A stretch of 64,000 nt of DNA, taken from the NCBI GenBank assembly GCA_023630585.1, contig CM042539.1:27868755-27932754 (forward strand). Direction: 5' to 3'. The position numbers were made by a program, and so were the translations under genes. Under the pieces are notes generated by a model. That model had not been told where the DNA came from, searched no databases, and was given only the letters and a program-made list of their open reading frames with translations. Positions 43,748 to 57,615 of this stretch are shown piece by piece. Origin of the DNA: Cranoglanis bouderius. Lineage: Eukaryota; Chordata; Actinopteri; Siluriformes; Cranoglanididae. How positions within the stretch are numbered: position 1 is the stretch's first letter; each line of letters opens with the position of its first letter.

Positions 43748-46700
43748 ATGAAAAGGCAAGTCTCGTGCCAAACAGCAGATACAGATGGATTTACAGAGCG
43801 GCACAAAGGAACCTCAGCAGAACCAGCAGTGAGTACCGCTCTTATCAATCTGTCTTAATGTATACAATCTTCTTTCTCTCTTGAAGGGTGCCAATATTTG
43901 TGGAGTTGACTATGTGTGTTCTTGCAGAATTATGCACTGGATGTGTACAGAGTCATAACAAAGCACTTATTTAACAAAACACTCATATCTAGAACACTTA
44001 AGTGAAACTTTTCCACCTTTATGTAGGATTTTGTTGATATCTGTTTCATTTCATGGATGTTCAGTTGTAATGCTTCATAAGGCTTTACACAAGCCTCTGT
44101 AACTGGACATACAGTTAATGTTCATAAACACGCACATGATGGCATAGTATAAGGTTTATACATATTGCACTTTTAAACTTTTAATAGTTACGTGTTTAAT
44201 AGTTAATGTTGTGGAAGGTCCGTGAAACAGGTTAGTTACGTTATAGCAGCTATAAACACTCCTTCCCTCACTCAACTCCTCTGTCATGAAGACTTTGTGA
44301 GAAATACTATTTTGAAGCCTATATAGAGATATTATAAAACTTTAAACTCATTGAAAGCAGAATAAATTGAATGTCAGTGCCACTCTTTGTTGCTTTGTGC
44401 TATGAATCCTGATTTAACATTTTATGTGTGCGTTTATGAACATATATCTATAGAGGTTCATGTCAAGCCTTATAAAGATTTATGAAGATTTCTTTATGCC
44501 AAGTGACAATATTTGAAAATTTGGACAATTTGGATCTTACTAACAACCAATACATATCGTTAATAAAATATTACAATAATAGTTGAAATGTCTTTCTGTC
44601 TTTAATTCAGGCAGAAAGACCGAACTCACCTGCTCCCAGCTGTCTGTCCATGAAGAGTGATGCGTCCATCGATTTTCCTTACCTCTTCAGCCGGGGGGAA
44701 AACAGCAGTGGAAAAAGGTTCGCAATTCAGTAATCTGCTGTATAACTACTGTCATAAAATATTCTTTCATTATTTTAGCAAAATCGCTTGTAAATTTTTC
44801 CCACACTTATACTGTGCTTGCTTGCAAAAGAAAAATGTAACCGCCATTCTTAAAAGGACTGTACAGGTGTACTTCCTGTTGCTTTGTAGTCTATTCCCTT
44901 GTCTTCATCTTGTCACGACCGTCCCCCTTTAGTTCTTTAGTTCTTTAGCTCTCTCAACCAGCTCAAAAACCCCAAATTCACAGGTTTATGCTGCTTTAAA
45001 CAGATTAAACACCCAATATTGGGCAATTCCGAACCATGAGCAACAAAACTGATAAAAACAAAACTTTAATCAAAAGAACTTAAAAGATTCCTTCATTGAC
45101 AGTGAATGAGGTTTTTTTCCCTGTCATTCGCAGTGTCGAGATAGAAAGACCACACTCACCGTCGCTTAGCTATGTCTCTGTGGAGAGTGACAAGTCAGTA
45201 GAACTCAACCAGGATGATGGGGAAACTTTTCTACGTTTGCACCCATCAGCCACTGTACCGGCGACGTACGCACCACGAGAGCCGAAACTCTGCCTGCAGC
45301 ACCGCATGCCTGTGGAAATTTATTGCAAGACAGATGAAACGCTGATGTGTAAACAGTGTGCAACTGTGGAGCATCAAGGACACAACAAGAGCTACACACA
45401 GGGAGCTAGGGTAAGGAGTGGTGTTCAAAGACGTTGTGTAGCTCATGCTAGCTCATGCTATGATGTCAGTGTCGTTTGCATATATACAGTAGTGATTCCT
45501 ATACACCGGAGCTATAGCACTGAAAAGTGTGTCATGATTAATGATATTATACACACAAGCACATGATTCTGAGAAATCCATTTGCTCAGTTGTACAATTA
45601 TGTTGTTCTTTAAGCTTTAAACACCAAGTTGTCGTTTATAACAATTGTCCGCATATCTAGAACAATCATATAAATGAACAATCATTTAATAGTTAATGTT
45701 GTGGAAGGTCCGTGAAACAGGTTAGTTACGTTATAGCAGCTATAAACACTCCTTCCCTCACTCAACTCCTCTGTCATGAAGACTTTGTGAGAAATACTAT
45801 TTTGAAGCCTATATAGAGATATTATAAAACTTTAAACTCATTGAAAGCAGAATAAATTGAATGTCAGTGCCACTCTTTGTTGCTTTGTGCTATGAATCCT
45901 GATTTAACATTTTATGTGTGCGTTTATGAACATATATCTATAGAGGTTCATGTCAAGCCTTATAAAGTTTTATGAAGATTTCTTTATGCCAAGTGACAAT
46001 ATTTGAAAATTTGGACAATTTGGATCTTACCAACAACCAATACATATCGTTAATAAAATATTACAATAATCGTTGAAATGTCTTTCTGTCTTTAATTCAG
46101 GCAGAAAGACCGAACTCACCTGCTCCCAGCTGTCTGTCCATGAAGAGTGATGCGTCCATCGATTTTCTTTACCACTTCAGCCGGGGGGAAAACAGCAGTG
46201 GAAAAAGGTTCGCAATTCAGTAATCTGCCGTATAACTACTGTCATAAAACGTTCTTTCATTATTTTAGCAAAATCGCTTGTAAATTTTTCCCACACTTAT
46301 ACTGTGCTTGCTTGCAAAAGAAAAATGTAAGCGCCATTCTTAAAAGGACTGTACAGGTGTACTTCCTGTTGCTTTGTAGTCTATTCCCTTGTCTTCATCT
46401 TGTCACGACCGTCCCCCTTTAGTTCTTTAGCTCTCTCAACCAGCTCAAAAACCCCAAATTCACAGGTTTATGCTGCTTTAAACAGATTAAACACCCAATA
46501 TTGGGCAATTCCGAACCATGAGCAACAAAACTGATAAAAACAAAACTTTAATCAAAAGAACTTAAAAGATTCCTTCATTGACAGTGAATGAGGTTTTTTT
46601 CCCTGTCATTTGCAGTGTCGAGATAGAAAGACCACACTCATCGTCGCTTAGCTATGTCTCTGTGGAGAGTGACAAGTCAGTAGAACTCAACCAGGATGAT

Positions 46701-49700
46701 GGGGAAACTTTTCTACGTTTGCACCCATCAGCCACTGTACCGGCGACGTACGCACCACGAGAGCCGAAACTCTGCCTGCAGCACCGCATGCCTGTGGAAA
46801 TTTATTGCAAGACAGATGAAACGCTGATGTGTAAACAGTGTGCAACTGTGGAGCATCGAGGACACAACAAGAGCTACACACAGGGAGCTAGGGTAAGGAG
46901 TGGTGTTCAAAGACGTTGTGTAGCTCATGCTAGCTCATGCTATGATGTCAGTGTCGTTTGCATATATACAGTAGTGATTCCTATACACCGGAGCTATAGC
47001 ACTGAAAAGTGTGTCATGATTAATGATATTATACACACAAGCACATGATTCTGAGAAATCCATTTGCTCAGTTGTACAATTATGTTGTTCTTTAAGCTTT
47101 AAACACCAAGTTGTCATTTATAACAATTGTCCGCATATCTAGAACAATCATTTACGTACAAGTAAGGAATAAATCATTGTGTGCGATCCCAATACATCCC
47201 GCAGTTGATTATTTTCCAAAAACACCATGTCTTCAAGTGTTTTATTCCTCTTATACCCTCTTATACATAATACCTTTCATCTGTTTATAGTTACATTTAA
47301 TATAGTGGCATGTCCATGAAACAAGTTAGTTCCTGTTCTCACTTAGGCTTTAGCAGCTTCTCTATTTTTTCTCACTTGAAGTAAATGAGACAAAATAAAA
47401 CGCAGCTTGTCATGTTACTGAGAAACTGCAAAGAGGTGTAAACTCCTCATTAAATTTGCAGCACTGTCACTGGAGACTCCTTCCCTAAATGTTAACTAAA
47501 CATCTACTATAAGACTCAACAATACTCACATTTCTAAAAATCTGTTTATGTGGAGCGTCCACTATCCAAGTCCCAGTGAATGAGCTGTTACTATAGAAAC
47601 ACTGACCTGTGATTTGCACTTACATTATTGTCTGTCGCTGCTGTTAAAGAAAACTAATCAACACCTTCTGACCTGTGCTATAATGTTCCTCTTTTTTGTT
47701 ACAGGCCCTGCTGGAACTGGACACATTGTCTTTACTTGAGCAAACATTGAACAATGTAGACACAAACAAGTTCATGAGGTATCTTTGCCAAAATTACCCA
47801 GAATGCTTTGAGACTCCTCAGGTGACTTGTGATATCCAGGAAGCATCTAAACTCATTCTGGAGAGATTTGGCTCAGAAGCAGCTCCAAAGATTGCGCTAA
47901 AGGTCATGTTGGAGTTAGGTAGGATCAAACATCTGTTTACTGAAGCATTTCCAATGAACGTGGTCTGAACTCATCATTTTATTTGATTGGTTCATGTTTT
48001 CTTTTCATAGGGAAAAGTCATAAGACCATCCAAGATCATCTAAAATCTAAACTACAGGGTCATCTTAGATCTAAATTCCAGTGCATACGTGAAGGAAATG
48101 CTCAGCAGGGGAATCCGATTCTTCTAAACGATATCTTCACAGAGCTTCTCATTACAGAAGGAGGAGGGGAGGGAGCTATCAATAAAGAACATGAGATCAG
48201 ACAGATCGAGGATGCCTGCAAGAACAAGGGAATGGAAGAGATTGTGATAAAATGCAACGATATCTTTCAACCTTTACCCGGACAGAACAAACGCATTCGG
48301 ACCGTGCTGACCAAGGGCATCGCTGGGATTGGGAAAACTGTATCTGTACATAAATTCATCTTGGACTGGGCAGAAGGAAATGCGAATCAGGATATCCATT
48401 ACATCTTCCCGCTTCCTTTCCGTGACCTGAATTTGAAGGGAAATGATAAATATAGTGTGATACAGCTTCTTCATCTGTACTTTCCAGAACTTAAAGAACT
48501 CAAAACTATAAGGAGCGAGGAAGTGAAAACCGTGTTCATCTTTGATGGCCTGGACGAGTGCCGACTTCCCCTGGATTTCAGGAACAATGAAATGTGCTGC
48601 GATCTGACAAAGAAAATCTCGGTGGATGTCCTGCTAACAAACCTCATTCAGGGAAATATACTTCCCTCTGCTCTTCTCTGGGTAACTTCCCGACCAGCAG
48701 CGGCCAATCGGATCCCTCCTGGGTGCGTTGACCAGGTTACTGAGGTCCGAGGGTTTAACGACTCAGAGAAAGAGGAGTACTTCCGAAAGAGGTTCGGTGA
48801 TCGAGACCTCGCTGACAAAATCATTAAACACATAAAGTCTTCAAGGAGCCTCCACATTATGTGCCATATCCCCGTCTTCTGCTGGATATCTGCTACGGTT
48901 CTGGAGAAGATGTTGGGGACGGACACGGAAGTACCTAAAACTCTGACCCAGATGTACACCCACTTTCTTCTCATCCAGACACATTTGAAAAACAAGAAAT
49001 ACCACGGAGTGTTTCAGAACAACATGGACCTTCCCGAATCTGACAAAGAGATGATCTTCAAACTGGCCAAGCTAGCGTTTCTGCAGTTAGAGAAAGGAAA
49101 TCTGATTTTCTACGAAAATGATTTGACCGAATGCGACATCGATGTTAGCAAAGCAACCGAGTACTCTGCAATTTGCACAGAAATTTTCAAAGAGGAGTTC
49201 GGATTGTACCGAGAGAAGGTCTTCTGCTTTGTACATCTGAGCATACAGGAGCACTTAGCTGCTGTCTATGTGCAACTTAAATTTACAGACAGCCACATAA
49301 ACATACTCCAAGAAGACATTGAGAATCGGAGCAAAACGGTGAAGATGTCGGATTTGCACAAGAGCGCTGTGGACAGAGCGTTGAAGAGCGAGAACGGACA
49401 CTTTGACCTTTTCCTGCGTTTTCTTCTCGGCCTCTCACTCGACTCCAATCAGGCTCTTTTGAGAGGCCTTCTCCCAAAACCGTGTTTGGAGAGTTTGGAA
49501 GAAACAGTGGACTACATCAAGGAGAAGATCAGAAAGGAGTCGTCGGCAGAAAGGACTATCAACCTGTTCCACTGTCTGAATGAACTGAATTACAACTCAT
49601 TGGTGGAAGAAATTCATAGTTTCCTGCGATCAGGCAAGCAGTCAGAGACGGAGCTTAAACCTGACCAGTGCTCAGCTTTGGCTTATGTGCTGCTAACGTC

Positions 49701-52700
49701 AGAGGACGTGATGAATGAATTTGACTTGAAGATGTGTAACACGTCTCCTGAGGGATATCGGAGACTGTTACCAGTTGTCAAGACCTCAAGAAGAGCCAGG
49801 TAAGGTTCCACATCATCGAATGCAAATACACACTGTGTAAAATAGAGGTAATGTAGTAACAGAGGTGTGATCATGTGCCATGATAAGGAAATCTAAAATT
49901 TCAGCATTATACTATTATAGTATAGATGCAGGTGTGACACAGCCTTTGAAAGATGCTACTTTTTTTTCTCCCCAAATATCGTCTTGCCAAGTCCAACCCA
50001 AGGGACACGGTGGCTCAGTGGTTAGCACGTTCCCCTTGCACTTCCAAGGTTTGGGGGTTTAAATCCGGCCCCCGCCCTGTGTGCGTGGGGTTTACATGTT
50101 CTCCCTGTGCTTCAGGGGTTTCCTCCAGGTACTCTGGTTTCCTCCCCAGTCCAAAGATATGCGTTGTAGGCTAATTGGCATTTCCAAATTGTCCGTAGTG
50201 TGTGTGGGTGTGCCCTGAGATATGTTGGCACCCCATCCAGGGTGTCCCCTGCCTTGTGCCCCGAGTTCCCTGGGACAGGCTCCAGGCTCCCCCGTTACCC
50301 TGTGTAGGATAAGCAGAATTCCCAACCTTTTTCTAATCTTTTTTCAAACTGTTGCTTCACATGCAGTAAGCACTGTCTGCCCTCTTCTGCATTCTGCATA
50401 CATGACCTCACAGACATCCCTGATTGGCTAGTGTCACTGTGATTCACAGGAGAGTGAGAGAATGCCCCTCCTACCCAGAGAGCACAGCCATTTTTGCTCT
50501 GTTTGATCTGCCGAATCTGAGATTTGAGAGAAAGCTAGGTTAGTTAGCTAGTTAGCTAATAATAGCTAGGAGTGGCAAGACCATTGTTATAGTTACAGTA
50601 TGGGTACAGTACGTTGGGTACAGTACAGTACCAATTTTTTTTCAGCACAAAAGGTGCTCCAGCCAGAGATTTGGCAAACTACTTGAGAATGATGAACTTA
50701 ACAATTAAAACTAACAGTTTCCTGTCATGTTATCGCTGAACTCAGCACCAGACTACACTACCCATCAACCCCTACACATCACATGACTCCACTGATCACA
50801 CACACCTGTTCCTGATTGCACCTAATGAGCAATGTATTTAAGCCCTGTTTTTTGTATTTCTTTGTCGTGTTTGTTCTGTGTTACTTGCTGTCTGTTGCGT
50901 CGTTCACCTCAAGTTTACCGTTCATGCTTAGACTTCTAGTTTTTCTATTGTTGATGTCTGTGTTTCGTTTGTAAATAAACCACTTGCACTTGTATCCGAC
51001 TCCCAAATCCCTGACATTTCCCTAAACATACAAATGAACCCTTGTGCTATCACTTGAAAGTTATGTCATTTTTGTTGAAATCTCTCTCTAATTTTATCTC
51101 ACAACCCTCCACAGTCTTGCTGGTGTCAACCTCACAGACGAATCCTGTGAGATCCTGGCTTCCATTCTCCAGTCCGCTAACTCACACCTGGTAGAACTGG
51201 ACCTCAGCTTTAACAGTTTGGGAGATTTAGGAGTGAAACTTCTCTGTGGCGGCCTCTCAAATCCTCACAGCAAACTGGAGAAACTGACTCTCAGTCACAA
51301 CGAGCTCGAACATATAGGAGTGAAGCTGCTGTGCGACTGTCTGATGAGTCCACACTGTAAACTGCAGACACTCGGGTTTGTAATGGTTTTGCTCGTGTTT
51401 GCAATAGTTATGGCACTTGATGTGATGTTTTAAAGCTTTGCAAATAGAGTATGCAAAAAATAAAACTTTAAAAAAATACTCATACTGTAGAAAGCAGTTA
51501 TCAGATCAGTCAATCAGACATTTTATAACACACCTCGAAACAGAATCTGTGTGTTTATATGTACTATATGTATGTTTTTGTACGTTTTACCTGTTTGCAG
51601 ATTGGCTGGCACAAACTTCTCCGAACAATCTTGCGAATTAATGGCCTCAGTCTTCCAATCTGCTAACTCACACCTGAAAGAGCTCGACCTCGGCTGCAAT
51701 AAAGACGTAAAAGACTCCGGAGTGAAGCTTCTCTCTGCTGGACTGATTAGTTTGCAGTGTAAACTTGAGAAACTCAGGTTAATTTATAGTAATCTCCATT
51801 CAGTCATTTTTGTAAATAGCTGAACATCGGTAAATAAAGTGGGTTATGGTAACAACTTTAAAGCAAATCCGTAAAAACAAACTGAAATAGTTTCTGTCAC
51901 TCTATAGGTTGGACAGATGTGACCTCAGCCATGAATCATGTGAAGCCTTGAAAACGGTTCTCCAGTCCCCCAACTCGCGATTGAGACAGCTGGATCTCAG
52001 CTACAACAAGCTAGGAGACTCTGGAGTGCAACAGCTCTGTGATGGACTAACCCATCCAAACTGTAAACTGGAGTTACTGGATCTGAGCTACAACAACCTC
52101 GGCCATTCTGGAGTAAAACTTCTTTCTTCTGGACTGATGAGTCCAGAATGTAAACTCAAGACTATAAGGTTTACCTTCACAATTTTTCAAAAAATTTCAA
52201 AGCAATCCTGATTCTGAAGATTGACGTTAATATAAAATTTAGTTCCACACTAGCTCATGTATGTGGAAGAGGGCAGATTGCACTTTCCTCTAAGTGTGTT
52301 ACGCTGGCTTGTGATGCAATAGTTTAAAAAATTGGCAAATTACAAAATTTGGGAGAAAAATGGGGAAAGAAATCAGTTCCCAGCCTAATTCAGCAGACAG
52401 CGTCCAGCAAAACAAGTAGACTCATTATCTGTAGCAGGTGTGTTGGATTAAATTAGAACTGATTTCAGGTTCGACGTACTGTAGATCTCCAGGAACAGAA
52501 CTGGTGATCAATAACCTATGTAGTTTGTTGCAAAGCCTATGTGTAACCTGATTACTGATGATGATGGAATGATTGTTCAAATGATAATGTTATTTGCCCA
52601 TCTGTAGACTTGCTGATGCCGGCATTCCAGAGGAGACATGTGAAACTCTGGCCTTGGCTCTACAGTCAGAAAATCCATACCTCAGAGAGCTCGAGCTCAG

Positions 52701-55286
52701 CAACAATTACATTGGAGATTCAGGAGTGGAACTGCTCTGTGCTGGATTAATCAGCCCAAACTGCTTCCTCGAAAAACTCAGGTGAATAGTACAGTATGTC
52801 TACGCTTTTATATTTATGCTAGCAAAGAATGAAGGAATCTTGCTTGAGATATACAAGTTAGAAATGCTGTTATATTACAGTAGCTGTAATGGTTTCGGAC
52901 TAACTCTGTTACTACTTATGATTTATTTCTTTCCTCTGCTGCAGTCTACGATGGTGTAATCTCACAGAGAGGTCCTGTTCAAACCTGGCCTCAGTTCTGA
53001 GTTCCCACACTCGTTTGACAGAACTGGAGCTGAGAGATAACGATGTGCAAGATTCAGGGCTGAAGCTACTTTGCACTGGTCTTCAGGATCCAGGATGCTC
53101 CCTGCAGAAACTGGGGTGAGTTAAAGGCACACAGCAGTGCAATGTAACAGTGAAGCAATTCTCTGGGTTTTATCACGTCTACATTATCAAAGGAGTTATT
53201 ATGATGAAATTCAAGATCCATGTTAACATTTTCCATTCTCTGTTATACTATAGAGATTACAGTTATTTTTCAGAGATAACTAGGTATTTTTGAGGCCAGT
53301 TTGTTTTTGCCATAAATACATGTAAAAGCTTTTCTTGCAGCACACTGGAACTGTATCAGGTGTGTATTGGTGGTGTATTTATTAATTGTGAATAAAACGT
53401 AATAGTTGTTTCTCTGCAGTCTTTCAGGGTGTTGTGTTACAGAAGACGGCTGCTCTGCTCTAGCTTTAGCTTTAAGCTCAGATCACTCGCAGCTCAGAGA
53501 GCTCGACCTCAGCTACAATCATCCAGGAGAGTCAGGAGTGAGACAGCTGTGTGCTGTACGAGATAATCCACGCTTTAAACTGGAGAAACTGAGGTGAGTG
53601 GAGTGAAGGAAGAAAAAGCTACTTTATTTTACTAGGGCTCTTGTCAAAGCAGGGATTGTCAAGTCCAAAACCAGGACTAGCCAAGATCGAGTCAAGATCG
53701 AGACAGAAAACTATGAAATCCTTTTCAGACTACTGAATTCAGCTAATTGGCTTTATTCGTGCATTATACCAAAGGTTAATTAGACTATGCTTTCTAGAAA
53801 AACTTTGTTGTCAAACTTTGTGCATGTGAAAAGACAACATTTTTATACAAACTCTCAGTCAAGACCATGACCATATTTAGCAAGGCCAGTGCCCAAGGCT
53901 GAGACAAGTCTGAGTACAAAGGCCAATAATCCGAGACAGACTATACTCATGTCCTACAGCCCAGCTTTTTACAGCTTCCAAGCCTGGAATGTAATGAATG
54001 TTGGGGTTTCAGGCTCAGTTAGGATGTGTGATTAAAATCTCTATGTTGAATGCAAGACTGTACAAGACAATAAACTGTAAAAATTACCCCAAAAAAATGC
54101 AATGTGGGAGTTAAAAATTACCAATCGTGGAGAATAATTGTATTGTTTATTTTTTCTCCTTATCCATGGTAGCAATCAAAAATCAGAAGACATTTCGAGG
54201 AGGCAAAAAAACATAACATTTTATTAATGGTGGTGGATGGATCATACTGAGGAATCATAAACAGTATGGCCAAACCACATAAATTACCAAGATAAAAGAT
54301 TTGCTTTTAAGGGTGTCTTTAATGGCAAAATGGTTCCATGTTTTTGTTTAGATCTTGTAGTCTGTTGAAGGTTTCATAGGGAATCTAGTGTGTTAAAAGA
54401 CTAATTTATCACCACTCTTACCTGACTTCTTTGTTCTTTTTACAGTGTGGACCACTGTGGCGAGTGCAGGATCAAACCAGGACTAAAGAAATGTAAGAAC
54501 ATACACAATTGGGTTTAACAGTGTACCTTCCAACACGAGGGCACATTCTAATGACATATTCTGTTATATTAAGGCTTTGTAAGACTGACTTATTTTGTTT
54601 TTGTTGTTCATTTTATGTTAGTCATGTTCTTTTGAGTTCTATTTAGGTCTCAATTTCTATACCAAAGGTTAGCTACAGATAACTACAGATATATAATACA
54701 GTGTAATAGACCAAATATTGTTGAAAATTGATTTTGAGCCACAATTCCTGCAGACGCCTGTGAGATCACCCTGGACCCAAACACTGCACACAGAACTATG
54801 ACTTTGAGTGGTGACAAAAAGGTGACAAGGACCCGAAGTCAGCATTCGTACCCGGACCATCCGGACCGGTTTGAGTACTACGCCCAGATTTTGTGCAGAG
54901 AGTCCCTGAGCGGTGCTCGCTTCTACTGGGAAACGGAGTGGACTGGCAATAATGTTTACAACGGTGTGACTTACAAAGGTATCAACAGAAAAGGTCGCAG
55001 CAATGACTGCAAACTGGGGATGAATAATATATCCTGGATTCTGTTCTGTTCCAACAACTATGGTTATTACGCTGGTTACAATAACAAGGAGACAGTGGTA
55101 TCTCCTCCACCGAATCCCTCCAGAAGAATGGGTATCTATTTAGACTGGCAGGCTGGCACACTCTCCTATTTTATCATCTCTGCTGATAGGGTGTATCACA
55201 CGTATACATTTCACACGACATTCACCGAACCCCTGTATCCAGGATTCCGGGTCGATGACACAGTGACACTGTGTGAGCTGGAATAA
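43748..55286 (+). CDS. NLR copy B: double B-box, PYD-like, FISNA-NACHT, LRR, B30.2 protein
   Basis: Predicted cytosolic NLR immune sensor of the fish-expanded NLRC3-like class. Coding exons: 43748-43828, 44611-44717, 45134-45410, 46101-46207, 46616-46892, 47705-47918, 48011-49799, 51115-51375, 51601-51777, 51908-52168, 52608-52781, 52945-53115, 53420-53593, 54446-54492, 54754-55286. They sum to 4650 nt, 1549 aa plus stop, with every phase matching and no stop. Domains by residue: leader 1-27; X1 and B-box Y1 28-155; X2 and B-box Y2 156-283; PYD-like death fold 284-354; FISNA about 360-430; NACHT from about 460 with Walker A GIAGIGKT and Walker [11 protein letters not shown]; about 14 LRRs 951-1357; PRY-SPRY 1373-1549. 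Start ATG at 43748 follows acceptor TTTTATAG. The two B-box cassettes are a local tandem duplication. Ligand and partners unknown; ATP-driven oligomerisation is inferred from the family. Confidence 0.88.
44611..45410 (+). other. B-box cassette 1 of copy B (exons X1 + Y1)
   Basis: X1 44611-44717 ([20 protein letters not shown], phase 0 to 2) and Y1 45134-45410 (phase 2 to 0). The B-box at 45291-45383 is C-x2-H-x7-C-x7-C-x2-C-x4-H-x2-H, starting [12 protein letters not shown]. Total 384 nt, 128 residues, symmetrical phase 0-0, so it can be duplicated or skipped without a frameshift. Confidence 0.9.
46101..46892 (+). other. B-box cassette 2 of copy B (exons X2 + Y2)
   Basis: X2 46101-46207 and Y2 46616-46892, B-box at 46773-46865. 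Nearly identical to cassette 1; differences include SFLT-type changes such as FYHFSRG for FPYLFSRG in X and EHRGH for EHQGH in the B-box. All zinc ligands are kept. Confidence 0.9.
47195..47645 (-). repeat. MITE-like repeat R1, minus, just upstream of the PYD-like exon
   Basis: TTGATTATTTTCC at the left, then GTGTTTTATTCCTCTTATAC, GAAACAAGTTAGTTCCTG, AACGCAGCTTGTCATG and GTGAATGAGCTGTTACTATA, all shared with other R1 copies. Confidence 0.75.
47705..47918 (+). other. PYD-like death-fold exon of copy B
   Basis: 71 residues, [20 protein letters not shown] to [16 protein letters not shown], predicted helical. Size, position before FISNA and the C-terminal [15 protein letters not shown] (compare the EGAVxITLxIL pattern of fish pyrin domains) suggest a diverged PYD/DAPIN. 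No basic/acidic interface is obvious, so this is moderate confidence. No counterpart in copy A. Confidence 0.6.
48011..49799 (+). other. FISNA-NACHT exon of copy B
   Basis: Single 1789-nt exon, as in other fish NLRC3-like genes. FISNA region [20 protein letters not shown] to [10 protein letters not shown]. Walker A GIAGIGKT at 48316-48339; Walker [11 protein letters not shown] at 48532-48561; sensor-like [16 protein letters not shown]; then winged-helix/NACHT-associated helices with [16 protein letters not shown]. The phosphate-binding Lys and Mg-binding Asp are intact, so nucleotide binding is expected. Confidence 0.95.
49995..50325 (+). repeat. tRNA-derived SINE (DANA/mermaid-like)
   Basis: Head GACACGGTGGCTCAGTGGTT has an A box TGGCTCAGTGG (50011-50021). 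The B box GGTTTAAATCC is at 50056-50066. The body has TTTACATGTTCTCCCTGTG, TCCTCCAGGTACTCTGGTTT, CCAAAGATATGCG and AATTGTCCGTAGTGTG, the conserved central part of a well-known fish SINE group. Ends near GGATAAGCAG. Confidence 0.88.
50340..50530 (-). repeat. Dispersed SINE-like repeat (family S), minus
   Basis: Shares GGCTAGTGTCACTGTGATT and GCCCCTCCTACCCAGAGAG-type words with the reverse complement of 4838-5056. Confidence 0.7.
50723..51016 (+). mobile_element. Solo LTR with 5-bp target duplication
   Basis: 294 bp starting TGTCATG and ending CTGACA (inverted TGTCA/TGACA), flanked on both sides by TTTCC (50718-50722, 51017-51021). Inside are a TATTTAAG promoter-like box near 50833 and AATAAA near 50975. 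No internal coding region. Consistent with LTR-LTR recombination of an old retrotransposon in the intron between the NACHT and first LRR exons. Confidence 0.85.
51115..53593 (+). other. LRR exons of copy B (six exons)
   Basis: Exons of 261, 177, 261, 174, 171 and 174 nt, all phase 2 to 2, encoding about 14 leucine-rich repeats of 28-29 residues (pattern LxELDLSxNxLGDSGVxxLC). Same exon phase makes any number of these exons interchangeable. The 177-nt exon carries one extra codon (CNKDVKDSG) relative to copy A (CNNMKDSG). Confidence 0.93.
54754..55286 (+). other. B30.2 (PRY-SPRY) exon of copy B
   Basis: About 177 residues. Compared with copy A, the PRY start has about ten replacements in 22 residues ([18 protein letters not shown] against TVSLNGDKMVTMTKGEQP), and the last loop is three residues shorter (GFRVDDTVT against GIRIYNYDDTVT). 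The core WETEW, CKLGMNN and ISWILFCS is conserved. Confidence 0.92.
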
Positions 55287-55289
55287 AAA

Positions 55290-57615
<2,326 letters not shown>

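Larger units (their letters stand above)
44195..47160. repeat. 1.48-kb direct tandem duplication
   Basis: Unit 1 (about 44195-45680) and unit 2 (about 45690-47160) match along introns as well as exons; offsets are 1490 bp early and 1482 bp after a small indel in an AGTTCTTTAG repeat. Each unit carries one X+Y cassette. Unequal crossing over or replication slippage at the R1 repeat fragment at its edge is a plausible cause. Confidence 0.93.

Noticed and set aside
49995..50325. tRNA gene
   Set aside because: A and B boxes are present, but the molecule continues into a SINE body and the cloverleaf is degenerate; the 35871-35932 case is similar.
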